The notes: generated by a model not told the origin, from the sequence alone. Counted from the stretch's first letter, positions 21,361 to 30,624 are shown. The stretch is DNA of 64,000 nucleotides from Desulfovibrio piger (GCF_951793255.1 NZ_OX636706.1:1137001-1201000); one strand, 5' to 3'. Numbers and translations: made by a program.

Positions 21361-22113
21361 ATGCGCGTGATGATGGCCCTGCTGCTGGGTCTGTATCTGG
21401 TCGTGCCCGCGCGGGCGGCCGACGGCGGGCCGGTCCTGCTCCTGCCGGGGCTGTCCGGCCCGACGGCGGAAGCGGCGCCGGGCTACCGCTGTGCCGATTT
21501 TCTGGAAGAGGCGGGCCTCAGGCCGGAAGGGCTGGAATATCTTTTTTGCCGTCCTGCCACGGAACCGCGTACAGGACGCCGGACCCTCACGGCCCGCTAT
21601 CGTGTGCCGGGGCCGCAGGCCGCCGCCGTGGAGACGGCCTTGCGGGAGCGCACCGGCATGGCCGCTCTGGAACGCCGGATGGGCATCTGGCAGCTGCCGG
21701 AAGGCGGGGAAGGTCGGTTCGTCCTGCGGCAGAGCGCAGGGGAGGGCAGGCCCGGCGGACAAATGGCGGGCACGTTTTTTTCGGTCCAGGGGCTGCGGGA
21801 CGGTCTTTCCGAGGATGGCGCCACCGGCAGCGAGGCCGGCACGCTCCCGTCTGCCGGGCGCTCTGTCCCTGCGGCACAGGATGACGGGATGGCCGGAGCT
21901 GCCGGAAGCGTCGCGAAGGGGAGCCCGGCCGCTGTACCGGGTGCCGCAGCTGAGGAGAGGGCGGCCCTTGCGGACAGCGCTCCAAAGAAGGGGCCGTCCT
22001 GCACGGTAAGCATGGGAGAGGTCCCGCAGCAGGGGACGTTCGCACCACAGCGGGAAGACTGGGGAAAAGTGTCCTGGTTCGCGGTGACGGTACGTTTGGA
22101 GCTGCCCCGGTAG
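21361..22113 (+). CDS. Secreted protein, possibly DUF4952-related
   Basis: 250 residues with a Sec signal peptide (MRVMMALLLGLYLVVPARA, cleavage after ARA). A GGAGA site precedes the ATG. Residues 40-125 (YRCADFLEEAGLRPEGLEYL, FCRPATEP, ARYRVPGPQAAAVETALRE) resemble my recollection of the DUF4952 pattern: Cys-x-x-Phe-Leu, a second Cys after 'pxgLexl', then 'aRYrVpGxxAaxVExxL'. The C-terminal half is Ala/Gly-rich low complexity. Export to the periplasm is likely. Function unknown; the family link is tentative. Confidence 0.65.
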   Translation: MRVMMALLLGLYLVVPARAADGGPVLLLPGLSGPTAEAAPGYRCADFLEEAGLRPEGLEYLFCRPATEPRTGRRTLTARYRVPGPQAAAVETALRERTGMAALERRMGIWQLPEGGEGRFVLRQSAGEGRPGGQMAGTFFSVQGLRDGLSEDGATGSEAGTLPSAGRSVPAAQDDGMAGAAGSVAKGSPAAVPGAAAEERAALADSAPKKGPSCTVSMGEVPQQGTFAPQREDWGKVSWFAVTVRLELPR

Positions 22114-22186
22114 CTGGTGGTTCTGGAAGGCCTGTCCCGTGCTGCCGGCGCCGGCAGACAGGGGCGGCAGCCTTTCGGCAAGAGGC

Positions 22187-22888
22187 TTACTTTTGCCGGG
22201 GCGGCATCTCGGCCTTGATTTGGCGCAGGAGCCGGCGCTGTTCCGGGGACCAGAGCAGGGGCTTCAGCTTGCGTGTCCAGGGCGAGGTCAGGCGGGCGAA
22301 CATGCCCACCAGGACGGCCGAGAGCACGGTGCCTTCGCGCAGGCCCACGATGCTGCCCAGCACGGCAAGGCCGAGAAGGCACGAGGCCAGGACCAGCGAG
22401 CAGTCGAACAGGACCTTGATGTTGCCGAAGTTCTTGCGGGAACGTGCCGCGATGACGATGACCAGGCCTTCGCCGGGGATGACCGTGGCATTGCTCATGA
22501 TCTCAAGACTGATGCCCGCGCCCAGCACGGCACTGCCCACGATGCACATGACGATCTGCCAGACATAGACGTCCGTGACCAGCGCGCCGGTGAGGTGCAT
22601 CCAGAAGTCGATGAACACGCTGAAGATGAGCACGGCCGGGATCTGCAAGAGCTCCGCGATGCCCAGTCTGCGCCGGAGCAGGATGCGCTGGAGCAGCAGG
22701 AAGAGCAGGTTGCAGGCAAAGGTCGTGGTGCCCAGGGTCAGGCCAAAGATGGCGGCCAGCGTATAAGGCAGGGTCGTGATGGGGGTGGTGCCCAGGTGGG
22801 CCTGGGTGATCAGGGCGATGCCCAGGGCGTTGAAGAACAGCGAGACGGAAAGACAACCATACCGTTTGACGACATCCGAAGTTTTCAC
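22187..22888 (-). CDS. YczE/YitT-like membrane protein
   Basis: About 233 residues from GTG 22888 (VKTSDVVKRYG), chosen because AAGGGGG lies upstream; a TTG at 22927 has no such site. Five or six membrane segments are visible: CLSVSLFFNALGIALITQAH, LGTTPITTLPYTLAAIFGLT and LLQIPAVLIFSVFIDFWMHL. The motif ALGIALITQAHLGTTPI with a later NATVIPGEGLV is typical of the YczE/YyaS/YitT superfamily of inner-membrane proteins of unknown transport role. It is convergent with the secreted-protein gene. Confidence 0.8.
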   Translation of the reverse strand: MKTSDVVKRYGCLSVSLFFNALGIALITQAHLGTTPITTLPYTLAAIFGLTLGTTTFACNLLFLLLQRILLRRRLGIAELLQIPAVLIFSVFIDFWMHLTGALVTDVYVWQIVMCIVGSAVLGAGISLEIMSNATVIPGEGLVIVIAARSRKNFGNIKVLFDCSLVLASCLLGLAVLGSIVGLREGTVLSAVLVGMFARLTSPWTRKLKPLLWSPEQRRLLRQIKAEMPPRQK

Positions 22889-23056
22889 GATGGCCCCCTT
22901 GCACGCGGCATGTCCGGGAAACAGCAACCGCCCCTTCCCTGGACGGCTGCCGGGAGCTGCCTGCTGGTCTGCAGCATATCCCCAGAGTAATCATCATGCC
23001 CGCATTCGCAAGGGCATCACGAATATCCATGAAATCATGGCTGTTATGGAAACACA

Positions 23057-23091
23057 CCCCTGCTCCCACCGTTGGCGCGGTGGGGCAGGGG
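23057..23091. repeat. Hairpin in the 22889-23248 intergenic gap
   Basis: CCCCTGC-T-CCCACCG pairs with CGGTGGG-GCAGGGG around a short loop. No T-run follows on either strand, so terminator function for the Fe-ADH operon is doubtful. The remaining 360-base gap contains no supported gene. Confidence 0.5.
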
Positions 23092-23248
23092 ATGTATCCG
23101 GGGCATGCCTCGTGCTTCTGGAAAGGCTGCCTGAAGAGGGGGACGACCTGTAGGGGTGGGAGATCAGGCCGCCCCCCCACCGGAAGGAGGACGCCAGGCC
23201 GGATGACGGATCAGGGACGAAAGGATGCCTCCGGCCTGGAGATGGATG

Positions 23249-24361
23249 CTACAGCAGGGCTGTATAGATGCCGCTCATGTCGGCTACCGTCATTTCCTTG
23301 GGGCTGTGGGCCAGCAGGCGTTGCTGGGTCCGCAGGACGGCCTCTGCGAAAGGCTGGGCCTGGGAAGGCTCCATGCCGTAAGCGGACAGTCTCTTGAGCG
23401 GGAGGATCTTTTGCAGCAGGGCATCGAGGCTGTCCATGGCGTCGGAGGCGGGGCAGCCCAGTTCCCGGCCCAGGAGCTCCTGCAGGTCTGCCAGGCCCGG
23501 GACCTGCTGCTGTTCGTAATGCCGCAGCACACCGGCAAAGACGGCGTAGTTGGACTCTCCGTGCGGGATATGGAACGTGGAGCCCAGCGGATAGCTCATG
23601 GCATGCACGGTGGCGCATCCTGCCGTACCAAAGGCAAGCCCGGCATAGGTGCTCGCCAGCAGGAAGTCGCCAAGGCGGGGACGCAGGCTGTCCCTGCCGT
23701 GCAGGGCCACGTCCGTGTAGCCGGCCAGGATGAGCCGGATGGTTTCCGCGGAGAACATGCGGGTAAAGGGGCTTGCCGCGGTGGACAGGTAGGACTCCAC
23801 GGCATGGACCAGGGCATCGAGCGAACTGGTGGCAAAGACGGGATAGGGCAATTTCTCCAGCAGCTCGGGCACCAGGACGGCATGACGTGCGTACAGGCTG
23901 TCGTGGACGAGACCCACCTTGATCCCGAGGCAGGTGCGGTTGATGATGGAGATATTGGTGACCTCGCTGCCCGTGCCGCAGGTGGTGGGCAGGATGATGA
24001 GTTCCTTTTCCTGCTTCGGTTCCTTGCAGTCAAAAACGGCACTGGTATCACTGCCGGCCGGAGCCACCGCCAGGACTTTGGCCACGTCGATGACGGAACC
24101 GCCGCCGATGGCGATGATGCGGCGGAAATCATAGCGGGAGGCCGCTGCCAGCAACGCGTCCACCATGGTGTCGCTGGGCTCTCCCTGGCCGTAATCTTCC
24201 AGAAAAAGCGCCTTGGCACGGCAGTCGAGACCGTCAAAAAAGGGTTTGAAGATATACGCGTTGCTGAGGACGAGGTCTTCCTCGCCGATGTCGAAGCCTG
24301 CCAGGAAGTCCTTGCAGGTGGGGAACATGTGGATGGTCGGTTTGCAGACGAACTGTTTCAT
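23249..24361 (-). CDS. 4hbD: Iron-containing alcohol dehydrogenase, 4-hydroxybutyrate dehydrogenase-like
   Basis: 370 residues. NAD-binding motif IAIGGGSVIDVAK (about residues 84-95), TTCGTGSEVTN, and the metal ligands expected for group III Fe-ADH: Asp182 and His186 (SLDALVHAVES), His253 (TVHAMSYPLG), His267 (HIPHGES). Length and local phrases (GQGEPSD, IIAIGGGSVIDVAK, VLVPELLEKLPY, FGTAGCATVHAMSYPLG, HIPHGESNY) follow the clostridial 4-hydroxybutyrate dehydrogenase closely, so it probably interconverts a short omega-hydroxy acid and its semialdehyde. It is the last gene of a five-gene minus-strand operon, 35 bases after the flavoenzyme gene. The true substrate is inferred. Confidence 0.85.
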   Translation of the reverse strand: MKQFVCKPTIHMFPTCKDFLAGFDIGEEDLVLSNAYIFKPFFDGLDCRAKALFLEDYGQGEPSDTMVDALLAAASRYDFRRIIAIGGGSVIDVAKVLAVAPAGSDTSAVFDCKEPKQEKELIILPTTCGTGSEVTNISIINRTCLGIKVGLVHDSLYARHAVLVPELLEKLPYPVFATSSLDALVHAVESYLSTAASPFTRMFSAETIRLILAGYTDVALHGRDSLRPRLGDFLLASTYAGLAFGTAGCATVHAMSYPLGSTFHIPHGESNYAVFAGVLRHYEQQQVPGLADLQELLGRELGCPASDAMDSLDALLQKILPLKRLSAYGMEPSQAQPFAEAVLRTQQRLLAHSPKEMTVADMSGIYTALL

Positions 24362-24396
24362 TACCGTTTCCGGCCCGGTGTTTCCCGGGCGATGGG

Positions 24397-26322
24397 TTAG
24401 ATGGTTTCGGCTGTGGCCGTGGTCTGCCAGACCGCATCACAGATGCGCGTCCCGCCGTGGCAGTCGCCGATACTGTGGACAGGCACGGCCATGCCGCGCA
24501 GGGCTTCGGCAAGCGCCGTACGGGGGCGGTAGCCCGTAGCCAGCACGATGCGGGAGCAGGGCAGGTGCTCTTCGGCATGTCCCGTCCTGCACAGGACGGC
24601 TTCCCCTTCCCCGATGCGGTCGACCCGGCAGGAGGTCAGCGTCCTGATGCCGTATTCCTTCAGATGCAGGAGCATGACGGCCCGGGAGCGGGGCTCGATG
24701 TCCATGCAGAGATCCTCGCGCATCTCTGCCACCAGAGGATGGCAGCCGTTTCGGGCAAGGAAGAGCGCCGTCTCGCAGCCGACCAGTCCGCCGCCGATGA
24801 TGAGGACGTCCTGTCCGGGGGTGGGCCCCTGCTGCTGCAGGACCTGTTCCGCAAGAAGGAAACGCTCCGGTGCAAGCCCGGGGATGGGCGGGATGACGGG
24901 CTCGGAGCCGACAGCCAGCAGCACGACGTCCGGTGCCAGTTCGGACACCAGTGAGGGCGTGGCCTTGGTGGAGCAGCGGATGTCGGCGCCCAGATCCCGG
25001 GCCTGCCGTTCCAGCCAGACGGCGTAGCCTGCCAGCTCTTCCTTGAACGGAGGCCGGGCCGCAAGAGGGATCTTGCCGCCGCAGGCGGCCTCTTTTTCCA
25101 GGACCGTGACCCGGTGGCCCCGCCGGAGTGCCGTACAGGCAGCCACGAGCCCGGCCGGACCGGCACCGACGATGAGGACATGCCGCGGGCTGGCGACCCG
25201 GCGCGGCAGGGGGCGGTATTCATTGCCCACACGGGGATTGACGGCACAGCAGATGTCGAGCCCGCGGGACAGGCGGCCGATGCAGCCTTCGTTGCAGCCT
25301 ATGCAGGGACGGATGTCTTCCTCCCTGCCCTGCAATGTCTTGAGCGGCAGTTCGGGATCGGCCAGCAGGGCGCGCCCCATGACCACGAAATCGACCTTTC
25401 CGGCCGCGATGAAGCTGTCGGCCAGGGAAGCGGACGTGATCCTGCCGATGCCGATGACGGGCCTGGAGGCCTGGATGGCCTGGCGTACGGCTGCCGCCTT
25501 TTCGATATGCGTGCCCCGGGGCAGGGCCAGGGGCGGCGTCACCCACATGCCGCCTTCCCGCATGCCGGCCGTCACGTCGAAGGCGTCGATGTCCTCCCGG
25601 GCCAGGATGCGTGCTGCGGCCACGCCGTCTTCCAGAGTCAGGCCTCCGCTGGCGGGTTCCGCCACACCGAGGCGCAGGATGATGGGGAAGTCCGGTCCGA
25701 CAGCCGCCCTGACGGCCCGGATGGCCTCCACGGTGAAGCGGACGCGATTCTCCAGGCTGCCTCCGTAGCCGTCCTGCCGGGCATTGGTGAAGGGCGAAAG
25801 GAACTGCTGGGGCAAATAGCCGTTGCCCGCATGCAGCTCCACGGCGTCGAAGCCTGCTTTCTGGGCCCGCAGGGCCGCGCCGGCATAGTCACGCAGGACC
25901 CTGTCGATATCTTCCTGCCGCATGGCGCTGGTCTCGTCATTGCCGAAACGGGTCACCGAGGGCGAAAGGAGCGGCAGGCCGGTCACGGCCCGGGAGGTCT
26001 GTCTGCCGGCATGGCACAGCTGGACGGCGATGCGGGCCCCCGCCGCGTGGACGGATTCCACCAGACGCCTAAGGCCGGGCAGCAGGCCATCGTCATCGAT
26101 ACCGAGCTGATGCGGGAAGCTCTTGCCGTCGGGGCTGATGTAGGTGGCTTCCGTGATCAGGAGACCGGCACCGCCTTTGGCCCTTTCCTGGTGGTAGGCC
26201 ACCAGCCTGTCGGTCACTTCGCCCCGGGTGGAACAGTAGTTCGTCACCATGGCGGGGAAGACGATGCGGTTGCGCAGTTCCAGCCGCCCCATGCGGGCCG
26301 GGAGCAATGTCGTATATGTCAT
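24397..26322 (-). CDS. FMN/4Fe-4S/FAD oxidoreductase, 2,4-dienoyl-CoA reductase / enoate reductase-like
   Basis: 641 residues, usual for this family. Residues 1-345 are an old-yellow-enzyme barrel: LRNRIVFPAMVTNY, AVQLCHAGRQTS, AGFDAVELHAGNGYLPQQFL, SPFTNARQDGYGGSLENRVR. The cluster CIGCNEGCIGRLSRGLDICC (CxxCxxxC-x11-C) follows at about 350-370. Then come a dinucleotide fold (VLIVGAGPAGLVAACTALRR) and a second (VLIIGGGLVGCETALFLARN). Relatives reduce activated C=C bonds (2-enoates, dienoyl-CoA, steroid enones) or demethylate amines. Its operon position suggests reduction of an unsaturated acid or lactone, which is inference. Confidence 0.88.
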   Translation of the reverse strand: MTYTTLLPARMGRLELRNRIVFPAMVTNYCSTRGEVTDRLVAYHQERAKGGAGLLITEATYISPDGKSFPHQLGIDDDGLLPGLRRLVESVHAAGARIAVQLCHAGRQTSRAVTGLPLLSPSVTRFGNDETSAMRQEDIDRVLRDYAGAALRAQKAGFDAVELHAGNGYLPQQFLSPFTNARQDGYGGSLENRVRFTVEAIRAVRAAVGPDFPIILRLGVAEPASGGLTLEDGVAAARILAREDIDAFDVTAGMREGGMWVTPPLALPRGTHIEKAAAVRQAIQASRPVIGIGRITSASLADSFIAAGKVDFVVMGRALLADPELPLKTLQGREEDIRPCIGCNEGCIGRLSRGLDICCAVNPRVGNEYRPLPRRVASPRHVLIVGAGPAGLVAACTALRRGHRVTVLEKEAACGGKIPLAARPPFKEELAGYAVWLERQARDLGADIRCSTKATPSLVSELAPDVVLLAVGSEPVIPPIPGLAPERFLLAEQVLQQQGPTPGQDVLIIGGGLVGCETALFLARNGCHPLVAEMREDLCMDIEPRSRAVMLLHLKEYGIRTLTSCRVDRIGEGEAVLCRTGHAEEHLPCSRIVLATGYRPRTALAEALRGMAVPVHSIGDCHGGTRICDAVWQTTATAETI

Positions 26323-26361
26323 GTTCGTTCCTTGACTGTATGGCCGGTCATGCCCTGGATG

Positions 26362-27138
26362 TCAGATGATGCGGTAGACGCCGGGGGCCACCTGGGGATG
26401 GCGTTCCGTGATGGCCGGGTCGTGTCCGGGCAGGATGTCGTCCGCGGATCGGGTCATCCGGCTGACGGTCTCGAGGGCCTGGAGGGCTTCGGTGACATCA
26501 TAGTGGATGCCGCAGGGGGTCATCTCGCTGATGTTCCGGTAACGCGGGACGACATCGCTGCAGATGATCTTCGTCCCGCCTTCGGTCTCCACCGCCACGG
26601 ACATCAGGCCGGGCGTATGGCCGCCCGTCCTCAGGCAGGTGATGCCTTCGCAGATCTCCTCGCGTTCATCCTGGACCAGATGGACCCGTCCGGAAAAATG
26701 CAGGTGGAGCAGATGCTCGATGGCCTTGAAGTTGTAGTGCTGCGCATAGGTCGTAAAGCGCATCAGGGGGCCGGTCACATATTCCAGTTCCTTCTGGTGT
26801 ACATGATAGCGGGCATTGGGATAGAACTCGTCGCCTGCGTAGTGGTCCCAGTGCAGGTGCGACAGGATGACATGGCGCACGTCCTCGGGACGGACATTGA
26901 TACGGTCGAGCAGCTCAAGGGGGCCTTCCTTGACCTGATAGGGGATCTTCATCTCGTCAAGGCATCGCTGGGTGAACGACTGGTCGACCAGGATGGGGCC
27001 TTCCTTCTCGTCCAGGATGCACCAGAAGAAGAACTGGGTGCACAGGGATTCCTTGATGTCGGGACGCATGTAGAAATGGTTGGTGATGACGACAGGCTTC
27101 TGGCCGGCGGTGAGGGCATAGATGGTACGGGATGACAT
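26362..27138 (-). CDS. Metallo-beta-lactamase-fold hydrolase, AHL/gamma-lactone lactonase-like
   Basis: 258 residues. The metal motif is SHLHWDHYAGD (HxHxDH, about residues 92-102), with further ligands in GGHTPGLMSVAV (about 170) and ICSDVVPRY. The N-terminal part (FFWCILDEKEGPILVDQSF) is typical of the N-acyl-homoserine-lactonase-like branch, which often opens lactones. No signal peptide. It lies 11 bases after the amidohydrolase gene and 39 before the flavoenzyme gene. A lactone substrate made or used in the same pathway is plausible but unproven. Confidence 0.85.
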   Translation of the reverse strand: MSSRTIYALTAGQKPVVITNHFYMRPDIKESLCTQFFFWCILDEKEGPILVDQSFTQRCLDEMKIPYQVKEGPLELLDRINVRPEDVRHVILSHLHWDHYAGDEFYPNARYHVHQKELEYVTGPLMRFTTYAQHYNFKAIEHLLHLHFSGRVHLVQDEREEICEGITCLRTGGHTPGLMSVAVETEGGTKIICSDVVPRYRNISEMTPCGIHYDVTEALQALETVSRMTRSADDILPGHDPAITERHPQVAPGVYRII

Positions 27139-27149
27139 GGCAAGGCTCC

Positions 27150-28002
27150 TTAGGCGTTGTGCAGGGGATGGCCGATGAGGTGCAGGGCGTTCTTGTGGAG
27201 CATGCTGTCCCGGGCTTCGTCCGAGAGCCCGAGGCGGCCGATCTGCTCCAGGGCCTTGTCCACATCCACGAAAGGATTGGCGCTGGAAAAGACGAAGCGG
27301 TCGGCAAGGCAGTCATTGGCGGCTTTGACATAAAGCTCGCCCCCCGGTTTGTTGATGGACGAGGAAAAGTCCAGGTAGATGTTGCGGTGCCGCAGGCAGA
27401 CGGCGATGGTCTCGCCGGCCCAGGGATAGCCGCCGTGGCTGACCAGGATGCGCAGGTCCGGGAAATCGGTGGCGACCTTGTCCAGGGCCGCAGGCGATGT
27501 GGGGCTCAGCAGGACGCCGGGCATGTGGGGCGACAGGCCCGCGGTGACGAGGAGCGGCAGGTCATGGTCGCAGCACAGGGCGTACAGCGGATAGTAGCGG
27601 GCATCGTCCAGAGCGCAATGGGCCATGGCCGGTTCGATGGATGCCCCCAGGCTGCGCCCTTCGGCAAAAGCTTGCCGCATGGCCTTGTAGGCCCGCATCC
27701 CCTTGTGCGGATCATAAGCCGTAGATGCCGATGAAAAGGTCGGGGAAGGCCGCTACGCAGGCATCCACAAGCCCGTTGGAGGAAGGGCTGGCATAGGTGC
27801 TTTCGATATCCCTGCCCGAGACAAGGGCCTTGCTGATGCCAAGCGAGGCCAGCTGGGCCGCACAGGCCGCAAGGGACTGGGTGGGCTTCCGGTCGAAGTG
27901 CGTGAGTTCGACATACTCCGCGTAGACCGGGTTGCGGGTAAAGGTCGCCATCCATTCGGGCGTATTGGGTCTGTATCTGCAATCGATGATGTTCATGGCC
28001 AT
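27150..28002 (-). pseudogene. Amidohydrolase-2 family protein, single frameshift
   Basis: The N-terminal 96 codons (ATG 28002, MAMNIIDCRYRPNTPEW) end at FIGIYGL-stop. The next frame continues YDPHKGMRAYKAM to a normal end. Removing one A of the AA at 27716-27717 gives FIGIYGYDPHKGMRAY and a protein of about 283 residues. The second half has the family motif ILVSHGGYPWAGETIAVCLR, RNIYLDFSS and RFVFSSANPF. The N-terminal metal motif HxH is replaced by RYR, so the first metal site is probably absent. Members of this TIM-barrel family hydrolyse lactones or decarboxylate. Real inactivation and sequencing error cannot be told apart here. Confidence 0.75.
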
Positions 28003-28008
28003 TTCTCT

Positions 28009-29403
28009 TTACTTGAGGAAACCGACCATCTTCCAGTAGGGCACGAGTATCAGGGGAATGAAGAACGCGAAGGCCACCATTCGGATGGCGAAAGCGCCCA
28101 TGATGTGGCGCAGGGTGACGGCGCCGCTCATGAAGGTGTACAGCAGGTAGCCGATCTCATAGGGGAAGAGCAGCTGGCCCAGACCGTACAGCAGGGCGTA
28201 GACGAGGGTATAGGGGTCCATGCCCAGGCTGACGGCCAGCGGGCTGCCCAGGGCCCCGACGGCCGCCATGGGGGTCATCAGGAAGTTCACGATCACGCCC
28301 AGCACATAGGAGAAGCTGATGGCCATGACCGCGCCGCGTCCTTCGAACAGGGAAGACATGTGGGCCGAGATCCACTTGGGGATGTTCAGGTCCTGCGCCA
28401 CGGCACCGATGGACATGCAGGCCGCCAGGAAGATGAGGAACGAAAGGTTGACCTTGCGCAGATCCTGCTCGGTAGCCAGGTTCATGCCGGGCATGAAGCA
28501 GGCCATGCCCACCAGGGCAAAGACGAACGCGCCGGGGAGATGGTGCCACTGTTCGGTCACGAAGGCGATGAAGCCGATGGACAGCACCAGGAAGATCTTG
28601 ATTTCATCAGCGGAGACGGGCCCCATCTCCTTCAGGCGTTCCTCAAGGACGGTCTTGAGGGATTCTTCGTTCTGGAGCCGCTCCTTGCCGCGGATGATGA
28701 AGACCATCATGATGGAACAGGCCATGTAGAAGATGGAGAAGGGCGCCATCTGGATGATGAAGTCGACATACTCCACGGGAACACCGGTGGTGTTGGTGAC
28801 GACCTGAAGGGCAAGAAGGTTCATCTCCGTACCGGTGATGCAGAACAGGCCGGGGGCGATGGCCGCCAGATAGCCGCCCATGATCAGGGCCGAGGACATG
28901 CGGGAGCGGGTGTCCACGTTGAGGGCCTGGATCAGGCCCTGGGCGATGGCGACGAAGATGACCGTGCGGGCCAGGCCGGAGGGGACGAGCAGGGTCAGGA
29001 TGATGCCGGCCCCCATGAGACCTATCATGGTCTTGGTGAAGGAGGAGCCCATCAGGATCATGCTGTGCAGGGCGATGCGCTTGCCGAGGCCCGTACGGTT
29101 GAGCACCTGGGCGATGATGAGGGCGGAGAAGCACATCCACGGCAGGAAGGTGCACCAGCTGGAGAAGGCGACGGCAGGCTTGGTGACAAAAAGCGCATAC
29201 AGGAACGTGAGGATGGCCGCGACGATCGCGGAGGGCAGGATCTCCACGGCCCAGGCGATGACGGCCCACAGGGTGATCGCCAGGAAAAGCGGCGTCTTCG
29301 GGCTGGCGATCTCCATTTCCGGGACGGTAAAGAATACGATCCGGGGCAAGCCCAGGCTGAGAGCCCACTTCCACCAGTTACCTTGGACCATGATGACCTC
29401 CAT
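28009..29403 (-). CDS. SLC13/DASS-type anion (dicarboxylate) transporter
   Basis: 464 residues with about 11-12 membrane segments. Typical phrases are PLFLAITLWAVIAWAVEILP near the N-terminus, LIIAQVLNRTGLGKRIALHS, LLVPSGLARTVIF and the C-terminal LMTPMAAVGALGSPLAVSLG. These match the divalent-anion:sodium symporter fold with two transmembrane hairpins. It is the first gene of the catabolic operon and stops 6 bases before the amidohydrolase gene. Uptake of a carboxylate substrate for the downstream enzymes is the likely role; the ion and substrate are not evident. Confidence 0.85.
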   Translation of the reverse strand: MEVIMVQGNWWKWALSLGLPRIVFFTVPEMEIASPKTPLFLAITLWAVIAWAVEILPSAIVAAILTFLYALFVTKPAVAFSSWCTFLPWMCFSALIIAQVLNRTGLGKRIALHSMILMGSSFTKTMIGLMGAGIILTLLVPSGLARTVIFVAIAQGLIQALNVDTRSRMSSALIMGGYLAAIAPGLFCITGTEMNLLALQVVTNTTGVPVEYVDFIIQMAPFSIFYMACSIMMVFIIRGKERLQNEESLKTVLEERLKEMGPVSADEIKIFLVLSIGFIAFVTEQWHHLPGAFVFALVGMACFMPGMNLATEQDLRKVNLSFLIFLAACMSIGAVAQDLNIPKWISAHMSSLFEGRGAVMAISFSYVLGVIVNFLMTPMAAVGALGSPLAVSLGMDPYTLVYALLYGLGQLLFPYEIGYLLYTFMSGAVTLRHIMGAFAIRMVAFAFFIPLILVPYWKMVGFLK

Positions 29404-29669
29404 TATAATATACCGACAAGATTGGTTTTATTTTTTCTCTCGGTAGAACGCTCTTTTTTTCACTAACATCAATAAGCGTGTCATTTTAAAAAGATTATTA
29501 AAATCAGTATGTTATTAAAACAGAAATAATAAAATGAACATGATGTTGCAGATAATCTTAGACAATATATTGAAATTATTTTATATTATTTTTGAAACAT
29601 TTGAAACGTAATGTCCATCCTGCCGGATGGGCAGGCGGGATCCGCCGTCCTTTCACAAAAGGAGTCTCC
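29404..29669. promoter_or_regulatory. AT-rich divergent control region, transporter operon / sigma54 regulator
   Basis: This 266-base spacer is markedly more AT-rich than its flanks. It separates the divergent DASS operon and the regulator start at 29670. A repeat of GAAACATTTGAAACG type lies at about 29593-29610. I looked on both strands for a -24/-12 sigma54 element (TGGCAC-N5-TTGC) and found none convincing. A clear AAAAGGAG site precedes the ATG at 29670. Confidence 0.5.
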
Positions 29670-29705
29670 ATGCACCCCGGATTTTGTGAGTCCATCATCC
29701 ATGTA
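29670..29705 (+). pseudogene. 5' end of the sigma54-dependent regulator gene, cut off by an IS
   Basis: AAAAGGAG followed by ATG at 29670 opens a 12-codon frame (MHPGFCESIIHV) that ends at the TA duplication at the left IS boundary. Deleting the IS and one TA copy joins it in frame to GEQPADFCVVTPFKTLAKYA starting at 30541, rebuilding the regulator's N-terminus. Confidence 0.85.
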
Positions 29706-30538
29706 GATAGTGTCGTCAAATTATGTTTGCCCACAAAGATATGCATCTGATTTGAACGGCGGCAAGAAAAGATGCACATCTTTTGGCATATCGTGTGGCA
29801 ATTCCCCGCCAGCGCTTGAGATGGAGAAAAGCATTCTCGACAAGATGCCTGACTTTGTAGAGCTCTCTGTCATAGTTGCGTGATATTTTACGACTTCTCT
29901 TTGGCGGGATGACAACCTGGAAACCGGATTCACCTGCTTTGCGGAGAATACTCTCCGTATCGTAGCCTCTATCAGCCAAAAGTGCCCCGGCACTCAACCC
30001 GTCAATCAACGCACAGGCCTCTTTGCAATCAGCTCGGGTACCTTCTGTAACAATAACTCTGACCGGCATACCATGCGCATCCACGGCCAGATGTATTTTT
30101 GAGTTGAGCCCCCTTTTGTGCGGCTCATGGCCTCATTACCTCCCGCAGCGCCCGCCGCATGGGGATGTACTTTGCAATGACTGGCATCAATGATGAGCCA
30201 TTCAAAATCAGGTTCGACAATGAGAGCTTCGAGTATTTTCTCCCAAACTCCCCGATCTCGCCATCGGCAGAAGCGGCGATGTGTATTTTTCCAGTCGCCA
30301 AGATCGGGGGGTAAATCCCGCCACGGAGCCCCGGTTCTCAGTATCCAGAAGACGGCGTTGATAAACAATCGGTTATCGGCGGAAGGACGACCGACAGAGC
30401 CTTTGGAACCGGGAAGAAGTTTTTCAATATTTGCCCATACCTTGTCGGAAATATCATGCCTCCGATGTGCCGCCATATGGTCTCTCCTCATTGTAAGTGA
30501 AGAGATTATAACATACTTTTGAATTTGACGACACTATC
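29706..30538. mobile_element. IS5-family (IS427-like) insertion sequence
   Basis: About 833 bp. Inverted terminal sequences are perfect over 17 bp (GATAGTGTCGTCAAATT at 29706-29722; complement at 30522-30538), flanked by a TA duplication (29704-29705 and 30539-30540). It carries one transposase in two overlapping frames on the minus strand. Confidence 0.92.
29716..30491 (-). CDS. IS5-family transposase (two frames, probable -1 frameshift)
   Basis: orfA (30006-30491, 161 residues, starting MRRDHMAAHRRHDISDKVWA) has GRPSADNRLFINAVFWILRT and the first catalytic Asp (WLIIDASHCKVHPH). The second frame (ending 29716) holds VRVIVTEGTRADC, LADRGYDTESI and the DDE Glu region (RHLVENAFLHLKRWRGIATR). 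A -1 slip at A-AAA-GGG (plus-strand complement near 30109-30117) fuses them as SRTKRGLNSKIHLAVDAHG. This is the usual layout for IS427-group elements. The protein appears intact and potentially active. Confidence 0.9.
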
Positions 30539-30624
30539 TAGGTGAGCAGCCTGCGGATTTTTGTGTCGTCACTCCGTTCAAGACGCTGGCCAAGTATGCC
30601 GAGGAGACGGCCCATCAGCTCAAC

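Noticed and set aside
29404..29669. Sigma54 -24/-12 promoter for the DASS operon
   Set aside because: Expected from the regulator type, but no TGGCAC-N5-TTGC-like element was found on either strand.
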